A stretch of DNA of 64,000 bases from a virus. A program made the translations under genes and the position numbers. The stretch spans positions 1 through 64,000 of IMG/VR virus record IMGVR_UViG_3300031616_000003. The stretch is one strand, 5' to 3'. Below the pieces are notes generated by a model that saw only the letters and a list, made by a program, of their open reading frames with translations, did not search any database and was not told the DNA's origin. Of this stretch, positions 1 through 8,700 are shown in pieces. How positions within the stretch are numbered: position 1 is the stretch's first letter; every line of letters starts with the position of its first letter.

Positions 1-24
1 TGTATCCAGACCCGGAAACGACAG

Positions 25-63
25 AAGCGCCCCCGGTCTCCGCGTGGGAGACCGGGGGCGCTT
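25..63 (-). terminator. Terminator hairpin after the lysis cluster
   Basis: A perfect 16-bp inverted repeat (25-40 with 48-63) encloses a 7-nt loop just beyond the stop codon of the last minus-strand gene at 84. No strong T-run follows, so it is called from stem strength and position. Confidence 0.75.
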
Positions 64-83
64 CGGGCAAGAGGCCTGTCGGT

Positions 84-359
84 TCAGATGGTACGGCGCG
101 CGGCACGCAGCGCGGAGACGCTGAGCTGGCCCGGCTTGTGCGCCTTCACGTAGGCGCCGAGGAAACCGACCAGGGCCGGCACCAGCGGATAGATGATCGT
201 CTCCAGCCAGTCCGGCAGGAAGCTCAGGTCGGTCGCGGTGCTGGTCAGGATGGCGAAGAGCACAAACGCGCCCGCGTACGCGGCGAGCGCGCCCGCGGTG
301 GTCTTGCTCTCGACGGGGCCGGCGCCGACGATCGGCTCCGGCGCGACGGCATCGGTCAT
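84..359 (-). CDS. Small two-helix membrane protein, holin candidate
   Basis: A 91-aa protein with a polar N-terminus (about 1-22), two hydrophobic segments (about 23-43 and 52-70, separated by a short linker with LPDWLE) and a basic tail ending RAARRTI. This size and topology suit phage holins, which open the inner membrane for the endolysin. It is last in a run of three membrane-protein genes downstream of the endolysin and overlaps the preceding gene by 4 nt, so it is probably translationally coupled. Holin function is inferred from topology and place; a generic membrane protein is possible. Confidence 0.65.
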   Translation of the reverse strand: MTDAVAPEPIVGAGPVESKTTAGALAAYAGAFVLFAILTSTATDLSFLPDWLETIIYPLVPALVGFLGAYVKAHKPGQLSVSALRAARRTI

Positions 360-820
360 GGCTTACCTCCTGCGGATGCGGTCGGGCTGGGCGCGGTCAT
401 CGCCGCCAGCGCCTTGTCGATGCACTTCTCCAGCTCGGTGCTGGTGTCGCTCTCCGAGCGGCACAGCGCGATCTGCTTCTGGCCCTGCAGCAGCAGTTGG
501 ATGAATGCCGCCGAGCGCTTCGTGCCCTCCTCGTAGCACTTGCCGCCGACAGTGGTGCAGTCGGCGATCCGCTCGTTGGTGGCGGCGTTGGTGCGCAGCA
601 GCGCGCGGGTGTCATTGCCGCGCTGGCGGCCCTGCACCAGCAGCACCATCACGCCACCCACCAGCACCAGGCAGAGCACCACTCCGATGCCGATCACGGC
701 CATCAGCCGGCGTTGCCGGCGCTCGCGTTCCCGGACATCGGCACGTAGCCGCTGCGACTCGCCCAGCAGGGCATTCAGGAGTTCGCCGGGGTCGCGCGGC
801 GGCTCAGCGGGGATGGTCAT
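356..820 (-). CDS. Membrane-anchored lysis-cluster protein with a single TM helix
   Basis: 154 aa with a charged N-terminus rich in Arg and Glu, one strong membrane helix (about residues 39-61) and a long C-terminal part with three cysteines that may be extracytoplasmic. The ATG at 820 is chosen over a GTG three bases upstream because AAGGAG then lies 5 nt away. It overlaps its neighbours on both sides within the lysis cluster. It could be a spanin-like or holin-accessory protein; I recognise no specific family. Confidence 0.7.
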   Translation of the reverse strand: MTIPAEPPRDPGELLNALLGESQRLRADVRERERRQRRLMAVIGIGVVLCLVLVGGVMVLLVQGRQRGNDTRALLRTNAATNERIADCTTVGGKCYEEGTKRSAAFIQLLLQGQKQIALCRSESDTSTELEKCIDKALAAMTAPSPTASAGGKP

Positions 821-989
821 CACGACTCCTTGCTTCGCCCTGGTTGCTCGTGCCAGGGGGGCTTCCGTCTGCCTCGTCTCGGACTTCCGACATCGTGCTG
901 CGGAGCAGGTCGACGGCCTCTTCGAGCATGTTGGAGATCAGACTGAGTCGCTCTTCGAGGTTGCTTGCTCCGCTGTTGGCGATTGCCAT
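804..989 (-). CDS. 61-aa helical protein of the lysis cluster
   Basis: A small acidic protein whose first 40 residues form a leucine-rich amphipathic helix (NLEERLSLISNMLEEAVDLL), followed by a polar tail. The ATG at 989 follows GAAGG and sits directly after the stop of the upstream gene at 992; the 3' end overlaps the next gene by 17 nt. The helical pattern suggests oligomerisation or binding to the membrane proteins beside it. Function unknown. Confidence 0.6.
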   Translation of the reverse strand: MAIANSGASNLEERLSLISNMLEEAVDLLRSTMSEVRDEADGSPPGTSNQGEARSRDDHPR

Positions 990-991
990 GA

Positions 992-1330
992 TCACCGGCC
1001 TTCGTCCGTTTGGGTGCGCCGCCGGCTGGAGAAGCCCTCGACGCGCATCTCCCGCTGCAGGTCGCGGAACATCTCGGTCGACTGCTCGACCGCCCCCGTC
1101 GCCGAGAGCAGCGCGGGGATCACCTTGTCCTGGATGATGTTGTTTAGCCGGAGCACCTCCTGCTCCAGCCGGTCCGCCCGTGCCGTCTCCCGGTTGATCA
1201 TGAAGCGGGCGAACCAGATCAGCAGCACCGCGAAAACCCCGAGCACGCCGTACTGGCCGAGCACGGCGTAGTTCGGCTCGCTGCCACCTTCTGCCGCCAG
1301 CAGCACGGCCAATGCCGTCACGGGCGTCAT
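992..1330 (-). CDS. Holin-like membrane protein with coiled coil
   Basis: 112 aa with an N-terminal signal/TM-like stretch, a second membrane helix at about 28-45 (GVLGVFAVLLIWFARFM) and a charged heptad-patterned helix to about residue 95. This layout is seen in phage holins and XhlA-like lysis accessory proteins. A GGAGG site precedes the ATG. It lies between the endolysin and two further membrane genes, so a lysis role is the best inference; which of the membrane proteins is the true holin cannot be told. Confidence 0.65.
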   Translation of the reverse strand: MTPVTALAVLLAAEGGSEPNYAVLGQYGVLGVFAVLLIWFARFMINRETARADRLEQEVLRLNNIIQDKVIPALLSATGAVEQSTEMFRDLQREMRVEGFSSRRRTQTDEGR

Positions 1331-1390
1331 GAACTACCTCCTCCGTCACGCAGGGGCCTCCTGGAGCTTGGGTGGGGAGAGCGCCGTGGG

Positions 1391-2218
1391 TCAGAGGCTG
1401 TTGCGTACGCCCAGGGCCGTCCAGGTGCCGCGGCCGACGATCCCGTCGGCTTTCAGGCCGCGCATCCGCTGGTACCAGATCACCGCGGCCCGGAACTTCG
1501 CGCCCGCGACGCCATCCGCCGGGCCGGCCTTGGCAGCGCCGATGAAGCGCTGCACGAAGACGACGTCGTCGCCGCTCAGCACGGTCCGGCCGGGCGCGTA
1601 CTGCAGCACCCGGGAGCCGGGCGCGTGCTTGGTTGCCGGCTTCGGCTTGACCACGGGCTTGGCCGGGGCCGGCTTGACGGCGACCGGAGGCTTCTCCTCG
1701 CGCGCGATCCAGGTGGCCTTGGCCTCACCCTTGAGCATGCTGATGTAGGCCCGGGCCGCCTTGGGGTCGCCGAGGTAGCGCCGGCGCAGCTCACCGTGGA
1801 CGTGCCACTTGTGGTCGGGACTGGCGTACTTGGCGGTGCCGGCCACGAAGTCCAGGCGCACCGCGTCGCCGGAGCCGTCCCAGGTGTTGACGCAGTTGAT
1901 GTACTTGCGCCGCGGGTCGCTCTTGTCCGCCCAGACCGCGTGCACCCGCTTGTAGCTCTTGATCATGTCGGCGGCGGACATGGTCACGTCGAACGCGGCG
2001 CCGTACTTGATGTTGAGGTTCTTGTCGTCGGGCCGGGTGTTGGAGTAGTCGCCGCCGTTGCCGTGCGCCTTCAGGTCGTCGACGGAGCAGTGGTAGCCGC
2101 CGTTCTTCTTGTGCCGCTCGTCCGGGACGATGCCCGAGAGCACCGCGGACCTGTAGCCGCAGGAGTGCACGAAACCGTCCGCCACGGCGCGCACGGGGGT
2201 GCTGACCAGGGTCGCCAT
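1391..2218 (-). CDS. Endolysin: M15-like peptidase plus peptidoglycan-binding domain
   Basis: 275 aa. The N-terminal half carries AAFDVT with Asp77 and WHVHGE with His139 and His141, which fits the Asp and final HxH zinc ligands of M15/VanY-type peptidases; the first His ligand is not obvious, so the family call is tentative. A Pro/Lys/Ala linker (about 170-205) leads to a peptidoglycan-binding-1-like domain ending with the repeat GLKADGIVGRGTWTALG. It should cleave host cell-wall peptide bonds at lysis. The ATG at 2218 overlaps the stop of the upstream gene; reading further upstream runs into that gene in another frame. Confidence 0.8.
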   Translation of the reverse strand: MATLVSTPVRAVADGFVHSCGYRSAVLSGIVPDERHKKNGGYHCSVDDLKAHGNGGDYSNTRPDDKNLNIKYGAAFDVTMSAADMIKSYKRVHAVWADKSDPRRKYINCVNTWDGSGDAVRLDFVAGTAKYASPDHKWHVHGELRRRYLGDPKAARAYISMLKGEAKATWIAREEKPPVAVKPAPAKPVVKPKPATKHAPGSRVLQYAPGRTVLSGDDVVFVQRFIGAAKAGPADGVAGAKFRAAVIWYQRMRGLKADGIVGRGTWTALGVRNSL

Positions 2219-2601
2219 CAGTCCTGTCCCTCCTGCGGGTCGCCCGCGGCGATGACGTCCTCGACCGGGGCCGGCTCGAGGTCGACCGCCGTCGGGGCGT
2301 CGTCGGGGTCCGGATCGTCCGGGTCGTCCTGCTCGACGCCGTCGCCGGGCAGCGCGATCACGTCGAGGCCCTTCTCCGCACTCGCAGTCAGGGCCCGGTC
2401 CACGTCCAGCGCCCGGGTGCCGTCGTCGTCGAGCAGCGACGGGTCGGCGGCGGTGTCCAGTACGTAGGCGCCGTCGGTGAGCCGGATGTAGTAGAGCCAG
2501 GCGGCGAAGCCCGGCCGGTCCACGGCGACGAAGCCGACGTCGCTGCGGGTGTTGATCGTCAGGCCGGCCATCGGGCCGCCGATACACACGCCCTTATGCA
2601 C
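2218..2601 (-). CDS. Conserved small actinophage protein upstream of endolysin
   Basis: 127 aa starting with GTG behind a GAGGAGG site. The N-terminal half has CIGGPMAGLTINTR and a YIRL strand pattern; the C-terminal half is strongly acidic and disordered (many Asp, Pro, Ala). It is coupled to the endolysin by overlapping stop and start codons. Similar short GGP-motif proteins are common near tail and lysis genes of actinophages, without known function. Confidence 0.7.
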   Translation of the reverse strand: MHKGVCIGGPMAGLTINTRSDVGFVAVDRPGFAAWLYYIRLTDGAYVLDTAADPSLLDDDGTRALDVDRALTASAEKGLDVIALPGDGVEQDDPDDPDPDDAPTAVDLEPAPVEDVIAAGDPQEGQD

Positions 2602-2628
2602 GTGCGCCTCCTCGAATCTGGGTGGGGT

Positions 2629-2650
2629 TGTCGCATTCGACTGCTAGGCT
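2629..2650 (+). promoter_or_regulatory. Phage promoter motif TGTCG-N11-TAGGCT
   Basis: TGTCG at 2629-2633 and TAGGCT at 2645-2650 are exactly 11 nt apart, with TG in the extended -10 position. The start codon of the downstream gene is 7 nt after the hexamer, so the transcript should be leaderless. The same arrangement recurs through the window. Confidence 0.7.
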
Positions 2651-2657
2651 GCTGACC

Positions 2658-2816
2658 ATGGATCAGGTGGTGTTCGCCTTAGTGCTGGTCTTCATCTGCG
2701 CAGTCACCGCCGCCTGGGCCCTGCTACTGCACTGGACCGGCCATTGGCTCAGGCCGCGCCTGGAGCGGTGGATCTGGCGCAAGCTGGGCGGGACGGGCGA
2801 ACCGCCTGCCCGCTAG
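2658..2816 (+). CDS. 52-aa membrane protein from a leaderless mRNA
   Basis: One hydrophobic helix (about residues 4-27) followed by an amphipathic Trp/Arg-rich helix (LRPRLERWIWRKL). There is no ribosome site; the ATG lies 7 nt behind a -10-like hexamer. It is an isolated plus-strand gene in the minus-strand late region and ends 4 nt inside its convergent neighbour. Expression separate from the late genes is likely, for example in lysogeny or exclusion, but function is unknown. Confidence 0.65.
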   Translation: MDQVVFALVLVFICAVTAAWALLLHWTGHWLRPRLERWIWRKLGGTGEPPAR

Positions 2817-3523
2817 CGCAGCGGGCGGCCCATGTGCGTCCACGGGTTGCCGCCGACGCCCTCGCCGGCCGGCAGGTTCAGCAGGATCGACCAGACGTGG
2901 CTCGCCTGCAGCACCGGGGTGACATCGACGGTGCGCGCGGTGGAACCCGCGGCCATGGCGGCGTTGGAGTCGAACCAGCCGAGGGTGAGCTTGACGTCGG
3001 TGGCCAGGCCGCCGGTCGCGATGTCCAGGCGCTGTGCGTCGGTGCCGGTCTCGACGCTCCAGTCCTTCGTGGTGGCGGTGCCGGGGTTCTCCCGGCCGGC
3101 GCCCACGGTGACCAGCCAGTCGCCGGCGTTGGCGCCGAGGCTGGGCGCGGCGATCGGCGCGTTCGCGACGTCGTGCGTCCAGACCGCTGAGGCGTTGGTG
3201 GAGACGGTCGCGTCGACCCCGGAGTAGGCCACGGCCGCGCCGAGGTTGCGGCCGGACGAGGACCAGGTCCAGGTGTAGGTGGCGCTGTTGTCCCCGCTGA
3301 CCGCGACCTTGCGGTACAGGTAGGTGGTCGTCGTGGTGCCGGGGGTGAAGCTGGCCACCATGGTCCAGCCGCCCGGCGCCGTCGGCGTGGGCGAGTTGCC
3401 CACGCTGGCGATCATGACGTAGATCATGTTGCCGACCGCGGTGGCCGTTGGCATCGGCACCGCGGTCGACGTTCCGGACGTGGAGTTCAGCACCGAGTTG
3501 CTGCCGACGTAGGCGATCGGCAT
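2813..3523 (-). CDS. Minor tail / receptor-side protein with lectin-like composition
   Basis: 236 aa rich in Thr, Ser, Gly, Val and aromatic residues with a predicted all-beta pattern (for example GGWTMVASFTPGTTTTTYLY and TYTWTWSSSGRNLGAAVAYSG). This resembles the beta-sandwich domains at the ends of phage tail fibres. It follows two other tail-fibre-like genes in the same orientation with 3-nt spacing, so it is probably part of the host-adhesion apparatus. No catalytic motif seen. Confidence 0.6.
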   Translation of the reverse strand: MPIAYVGSNSVLNSTSGTSTAVPMPTATAVGNMIYVMIASVGNSPTPTAPGGWTMVASFTPGTTTTTYLYRKVAVSGDNSATYTWTWSSSGRNLGAAVAYSGVDATVSTNASAVWTHDVANAPIAAPSLGANAGDWLVTVGAGRENPGTATTKDWSVETGTDAQRLDIATGGLATDVKLTLGWFDSNAAMAAGSTARTVDVTPVLQASHVWSILLNLPAGEGVGGNPWTHMGRPLR

Positions 3524-3526
3524 GGG

Positions 3527-4582
3527 TTACACCAGCTCGATCTGCACGATGAGGTCGGCGGTGGTGGTGCCGGCCACGTCGATGTCCGCGGTCAGGTACT
3601 GCCCGTCGGCCACCGTCGTGGTGGAGAAGCCGGTGTTCTTCCCCGAGGTGAAGGCGCTGACCGCGACGGTGGGCCGGTTGCCCTGGGTCGAGTAGATCGT
3701 GGTGCCGTTGACATTGACGTCCACCGTTGGCGTGCCGGAGGTGCTGGCCGTGCCCACGTTGACCCGCACGCTGCGGATCGTCAGGGTCACACCAAGATCG
3801 TTGTACCAGCGGTAGGTGCCCACGCCGGTGGCGATCGCGCCGGCCTTGGCGAAGGTGATCGTGCGGCCCAGGTTCGGCGCGACCAGGGCGAACGCGCTGG
3901 TCATCCACGCCTTGGCGGCGTTGGCCGAGTCGCGCCACTCCTCGACGTTGCCGGTCTGGCTGGCCAGCGCCTGCAGGATGCGGGCCTGCCCGGACACGAC
4001 GGCCGGCTTGGACAGCTGCCCACCGGTGAACGTCTGCAGCCCGGAGAAGGTCTTCGTGCCGCTGATTGTCTGGGTGGTGTTGGTGGTGACGTCGCCGCCG
4101 CCGCCGGCCACCGCGGAGCCGGCGATCCACAGCCCGCTGGAGGCCTGATAGATGATTGTCTGTCCGTCGGTAACCGAGCCGACCCCGGAGCTGACCCCGA
4201 CCAGGTCCTGCAGCCGGGTGCCGTGGCCATTGGACTGGGCGGCGTGCTGGGTGTACTGGTCCTTGACCGGACCCAGGTAGCTGCCCAGGTTGCTGGCCTG
4301 CATCAGGAACCGTGGCCCGCTGACGCTAGCCCACATCTCGAATACCCCGTCGGGCCCGTAGAACGGCGGGATCTGACCGATCGCCCGGCTGTCGCTGCCG
4401 GTGCTGGTGGTCATGGTGGTGACCGGGCTGAGGTTGCCGTCCAGCAGGTCGGTGATCGGGTTGGCGCCGGTTTCGGTGCTGTAGAACAGCACCGTGGCGC
4501 CGCCGCCCTGGTGCAGGTCGCCCTCGTCGTCGGGAACCAGGTAGACATCTTCGGGGCCGCCGCCGAACTGCATGCGCGTCAT
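3527..4582 (-). CDS. Tail fibre-like protein
   Basis: 351 aa. The N-terminal part (about 1-110) looks like an attachment domain with VLFYSTETGANPITDLLDG. The middle holds a repeated NTTQTISGTKTFSGLQTFTGG stretch of the kind found in tail-fibre shafts, and the C-terminus is a beta-rich domain ending ADLIVQIELV. It lies between two tail genes. A role in adsorption is inferred from composition and place. Confidence 0.7.
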   Translation of the reverse strand: MTRMQFGGGPEDVYLVPDDEGDLHQGGGATVLFYSTETGANPITDLLDGNLSPVTTMTTSTGSDSRAIGQIPPFYGPDGVFEMWASVSGPRFLMQASNLGSYLGPVKDQYTQHAAQSNGHGTRLQDLVGVSSGVGSVTDGQTIIYQASSGLWIAGSAVAGGGGDVTTNTTQTISGTKTFSGLQTFTGGQLSKPAVVSGQARILQALASQTGNVEEWRDSANAAKAWMTSAFALVAPNLGRTITFAKAGAIATGVGTYRWYNDLGVTLTIRSVRVNVGTASTSGTPTVDVNVNGTTIYSTQGNRPTVAVSAFTSGKNTGFSTTTVADGQYLTADIDVAGTTTADLIVQIELV

Positions 4583-4595
4583 GAACGACCGCCCC

Positions 4596-5546
4596 TCACT
4601 GGTTCACGTAGGTGACGGGGCCCATGATCAGCCGGCCGCCGGTGGGGAAGACCTGGCCGTAGTTGATGACCGTGACCTGGCCGGTCTGCGCGTCGATGAA
4701 GCCCCAGCCGGCCTGGGCCGGGGACATGATCAGCGGGAAGTAGAAGTCGTGCAGCGGCCGGAAGGTGGCCGGCAGCACGCACACCGGCAGGTCGGTGCCG
4801 GCCGGCCGGTCGGAGACGTTCAGGGTGATCAGACCCTGGAAGAAGGTCCAGCCGTTCTGCCGCTGCGCGTACAGGTTGTCGGCGGTCCACCCACCACCCG
4901 CGGTCAGCTTGGTGAATGGCCCGTTCTCGCCCATCAGCTGCCAGGCCGCGCCGACCGCCCGGTAGGTGCGGCCGGTGTCGTAGTGGTGCAGCAGCATGCC
5001 GTGCGTGGGCGCCGGGTTCTGCCCGGTCTTGGTGACCGCCCCGGGCGGCGCCAGCCACCAGTCCAGCGGGGCGACGTCGGTGGACTGGATGAACGGCTGG
5101 CCGGTGGTGCCGGAGCTGGTCACCTTCACGGTGGCCACCGGCAGCTCCCAGACGCCGGTGGTGCCGGCATCCTGGATCGCCGCCGGCGCGGCCGGCACCG
5201 CGGCGGGAGTGCCGTTGGTCTTTCCCAGGCGCACCGTGAAGTTGCTGCGGTCCAGCCGCAGCACGATCAGGTCCAGCCGGGGGTTGCCCGAGGAGTTGGC
5301 GTCCAGCGCCAGCACCGGCGGGGTGGTGCCCGATTCCCAGCGGAACCCGCGGATCACCGCCGCCTGGTTGGCGTATGCCTTGATCTGGCGGCCCGAGTTG
5401 TCCGCGAAGATCAGCGGGGTGCTGAGCTGGCTGCTGGTCGGGTTGAAGGCGACCCGGCCGGCGCCGACCAGGGGGCCGAGCAGCTTCTCGTAGTTCGCGT
5501 CGGTGACGCCGGCACCGCCGGCCACCGGGAAGGACACTTCTGCCAC
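4596..5546 (-). CDS. Minor tail protein with actinophage-type N-terminal module
   Basis: 316 aa from a GTG at 5546 behind GAGAGGGG. The N-terminus has FPVAGGAGVTDANYEKLLGPLVG, which I know from actinophage minor tail proteins. The C-terminal part (about 215-316) is beta-rich with GWTFFQGLITL and VCVLPATFRP, similar to fibre or baseplate knob domains. The 175 bp upstream hold a plus-strand promoter motif and a strong hairpin instead of coding sequence. Confidence 0.7.
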   Translation of the reverse strand: MAEVSFPVAGGAGVTDANYEKLLGPLVGAGRVAFNPTSSQLSTPLIFADNSGRQIKAYANQAAVIRGFRWESGTTPPVLALDANSSGNPRLDLIVLRLDRSNFTVRLGKTNGTPAAVPAAPAAIQDAGTTGVWELPVATVKVTSSGTTGQPFIQSTDVAPLDWWLAPPGAVTKTGQNPAPTHGMLLHHYDTGRTYRAVGAAWQLMGENGPFTKLTAGGGWTADNLYAQRQNGWTFFQGLITLNVSDRPAGTDLPVCVLPATFRPLHDFYFPLIMSPAQAGWGFIDAQTGQVTVINYGQVFPTGGRLIMGPVTYVNQ

Positions 5547-5571
5547 CGGCGGACCCCTCTCTGTGTAGTTA

Positions 5572-5593
5572 TGTCGTAAAGATGTGCTAGGCT
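5572..5593 (+). promoter_or_regulatory. Orphan plus-strand promoter motif TGTCG-N11-TAGGCT
   Basis: TGTCG at 5572-5576 and TAGGCT at 5588-5593 with 11-nt spacing. No credible plus-strand gene follows; a transcript would run about 120 nt to a perfect hairpin at 5686-5716. It may drive a small RNA opposite the tail genes, or the site may have another role. Confidence 0.5.
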
Positions 5594-5685
5594 GCTGTCT
5601 TCGATGTGAAGACTGGGCACCACCGCAATGCCGCCGAGCCGGGGAGCAAGTCATGAGGCCATGAGCGATGCACCGACACAGCACA

Positions 5686-5716
5686 GAAGGCCGGGGAGCG
5701 AATCCCCGGCCTTCTG
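5686..5716. terminator. Strong hairpin between tail genes
   Basis: A perfect 12-bp inverted repeat (5686-5697 with 5705-5716) with a 7-nt loop, directly after the stop codon of the large minus-strand tail gene. It would end that transcript, and also a short plus-strand transcript from 5593. No clear T-run on either side. Confidence 0.65.
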
Positions 5717-5721
5717 TCATG

Positions 5722-8700
5722 TCAGGCCGCGCCGCCGCGCCGTTCCACCCGGCCCAGCCGGCGGTCCAGCTCCCGGAAACGCGCGATGAACGGCGAGTCG
5801 TAGCGCGCGCTCTGGTCGCCGATGGTGACCCCGACGACCTCGCCGGCGGTCGGGAACGCCTGCAGGTTGACTGTCTGCACGGGCGCGATCTCGTAGTCGC
5901 CGGGCGCCAGCTCGATGCTGACGATGTCGCCGACGTCGTAGTGGATGCCGTAGCGCTGGTCCGGGGTGTCCGCGGCGCTGCTGGCTAGGCGGGCATTGGC
6001 CAGCGAGTCGGCGAACGTCTCGGCGGCCGCGGCCTGCATCTGCTGCAGGGTGTCGCTGCCGGTCTCCGACTTGTAGTCCTCGAAGCGGCCCCAGGTCAGC
6101 TCGCCCGGCTCGGGTGACTGGATCTCCCGGACGAACGCGTCGGAGGCCTCGCCGGAGCCGCCCACGATCAGCGTGTTCGCCGTCGGGGCGTTCAGCTCGT
6201 ACGAGAAGTACTTCAGGTTGCCCTTGCCGAAGCTGAAGTGCACCGCCCCGGACAGGTCCCGGCTGCGCAGCGGCTCGAACAGCAGGGCCGGGTCGCCGCC
6301 GACGGTGGTCTGGCGCACCCGGAACCCGAGCGAGTCCGGGTGGTAGACCGGCGCGCCGGGGATGTTGCTGTTGGCGCCCAGCGTGCAGACCTTGCGCAGC
6401 ACGTCGGTGACCTTCTCGAACTTCTCCCGCGGCGACACGTCGCTGGTGCCGACGATCTGCACCGTGGTGCTGCCGGCCAGCCCCGAGTACGGGGCCACCT
6501 GCAGCTTCGGCACCTGCCGGGCGACCAGGGCCTGAGGCCCGGCCTGGGTGGCGACCAGCTGCAGCATCGCCTGCTCCGGGTTGCCGGTGTAGACCCAGTA
6601 GTCGGTGGTCTGCGCCTCCGGTACCTTGTCCGGATTCGGGTAGGTCACCCGCGCTCCGAGCCAGGCCAGGTCGTCGACGAACGTGATGGTCAACTTGCCG
6701 ACTCCGGCGTTGTCGTCGGCGCCGTCGGACTTCTCCCACAGCAGTTGCTCGATCGGCCCGGCGATCAGCGTGTGCTGGGTGCCGAGCACCCGGCGCAGCA
6801 CCACGATCCGGTTGCCCGGCTGCAGCTGCTCGCGCACGTACGGGTCGGCCGGAATGACGATCTGCCCGCTGCCCGGCTCCTTCCAGCGCAGCGTGGCCTG
6901 CAGCGTCTGCCACTTCACCAACGGGTCACCGATGATGTTGAGCAGCGGGTCGGTGACCAGGACGGTGTAGATGGCCTGCAGCGCCCGGGCCGCGGCCGGC
7001 CCGTTGGCCGGGATGTTCGAGGTCGGCGGGACCACCACCGGCGGCGGGATCGTGGTGGACGAGGTGCCCAGCGCGGACGCGTTCAGGCCCGAGCGGGCGA
7101 TCATCGCGACGATGCCCTGGCCGGGAGTGCCGGTGCCGCCCCCGCCGGTGACCAGCGTGTAGTGCCGTGACGCCTGGGTGTTCAGCGCCTTCAGCGGCAG
7201 CGGGTCCGCATAGGCGGTCAGCGCCCCGGTCGAGTTCTGGTACTTGTCCAGGTAGAACTGGCGCGCGGTGCCGATCGGCGTCAGGCTCGAGCCGCCGGTC
7301 CCGGTGTTGTTCCACCAGGCGAACCCCTGGAACTTCCAGCCCTGGGCGCCGACCGTCCAGGTGTCCAGCTCGGTGCACAGCCCGTTGATCCAGGCGGCCC
7401 GGGCCGAGCCCGTCGGGTCGGTCGGGATGCCGATCGCGCCCAACTCGGCGAAGATCCGGGGGCGGGCGTCGGTGGTGTTGTTGTAGCGGTAGCCCTTGAC
7501 GCCGGCCAGGAAGGTGACCGGGTTGACATAGGCCGTGGCCACCGCCGTCCCGTCGCCGGGCAGCCAGGAGTCCATGTACATGTCGATGCCGTAGAAGTCC
7601 GACAGCGTGGGCCCGGGGTCGTACTGCTGGTAGTTGCCGTTGCCCTTGGTGGCACCACCCTCGATCCACTGCCGGGTGACGACCGGCCCGACCGCGACCT
7701 TCGCGCGCACATCCGCCGGCAGCGTCGCGATGACCGCGTTGTACCAGTTCGTGTAGTTCGTCAGGTAGGTCGACGGGACCTGCTTGAAGTTGTTCTCGGG
7801 CTCATGCCGGTCGGTCAAATACAGCACCACGCCGGGGCGCTGCTTGAGCCAGTCCGGCATGTCGATGATCCACTGCTTCATCCCGGCGAACTTGCTCGAG
7901 TCGCCGTCGATGTTGCTGCTCGCGAACGGCACCGCACCGCTGGTGTGCGCGTACTCGAAGCGGGTGTCATCCCAGGCCGGCGGTAGGCCGTCGGAGTTCG
8001 GGAAGATTCGGAACATGCCGTTCAGCGGGATCTGCGCCTGGTAGGCGGGGATGTCCGCCTTCTTCATCGTGGCGCCGACCCAGTACGACCAGACCGGGGT
8101 GCTGGTCGGCGGCGGGTCCGGGTCCGGGTCGCCCCCGCCGCCGCCCCCGCCGACCGGCGGGGTGGTGCCGTGTTCGGTGGCCCAGATCGTGTTGAAGGTG
8201 TTCAGCGGCTTCGCCGGGATGAGCTTGACCGCGGAGGTGCTGTTGACGGTGCGCTCGTCCAGCGGGAAGTCACGGCGCTGGCCGACGACGGCCACGACAC
8301 CGGTGGCCTTGCCCTCCTGGTTCCACCAGATCCAGCCGGCGAAGCTCCACGGCTGGGTCCAGCCGCCCGTGCCGACCTTCCAGGTCTTGACCTCGTCGTG
8401 CACGCTCTGCAGCCAGGTGGCTCGCGCGGCACCGTCGGTGTCGTCGGGCATGCCGATCAGGCCCAGCTCGGGGAACAGCCGCGGCCGGGTGTCGCCGGCG
8501 CCGAACTTGTAGGCCTTGACGTACTGGGTGAAGGCGGCCGCGGTCGGCAGGGTCGACGGGCTGACCACCGCGCTGGCGGTGCCGGTCGCGACGTACATGT
8601 CGACGCCGAAGAAGTCGCCAGTGCCCGGGTCGTACTTCGAGTAGTCGAACTGGCCCTTGGTGCTGGCGGCGTCCTCGGTCCAGGTCTTGGTCAGGATCGG

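Noticed and set aside
1391-2587. Endolysin extended to a 398-aa protein
   Set aside because: The extra N-terminus is the other-frame reading of the 127-aa gene, Arg/Gly/Ala-rich and without fold; the ATG at 2218 overlaps the stop of that gene, as in other coupled pairs.
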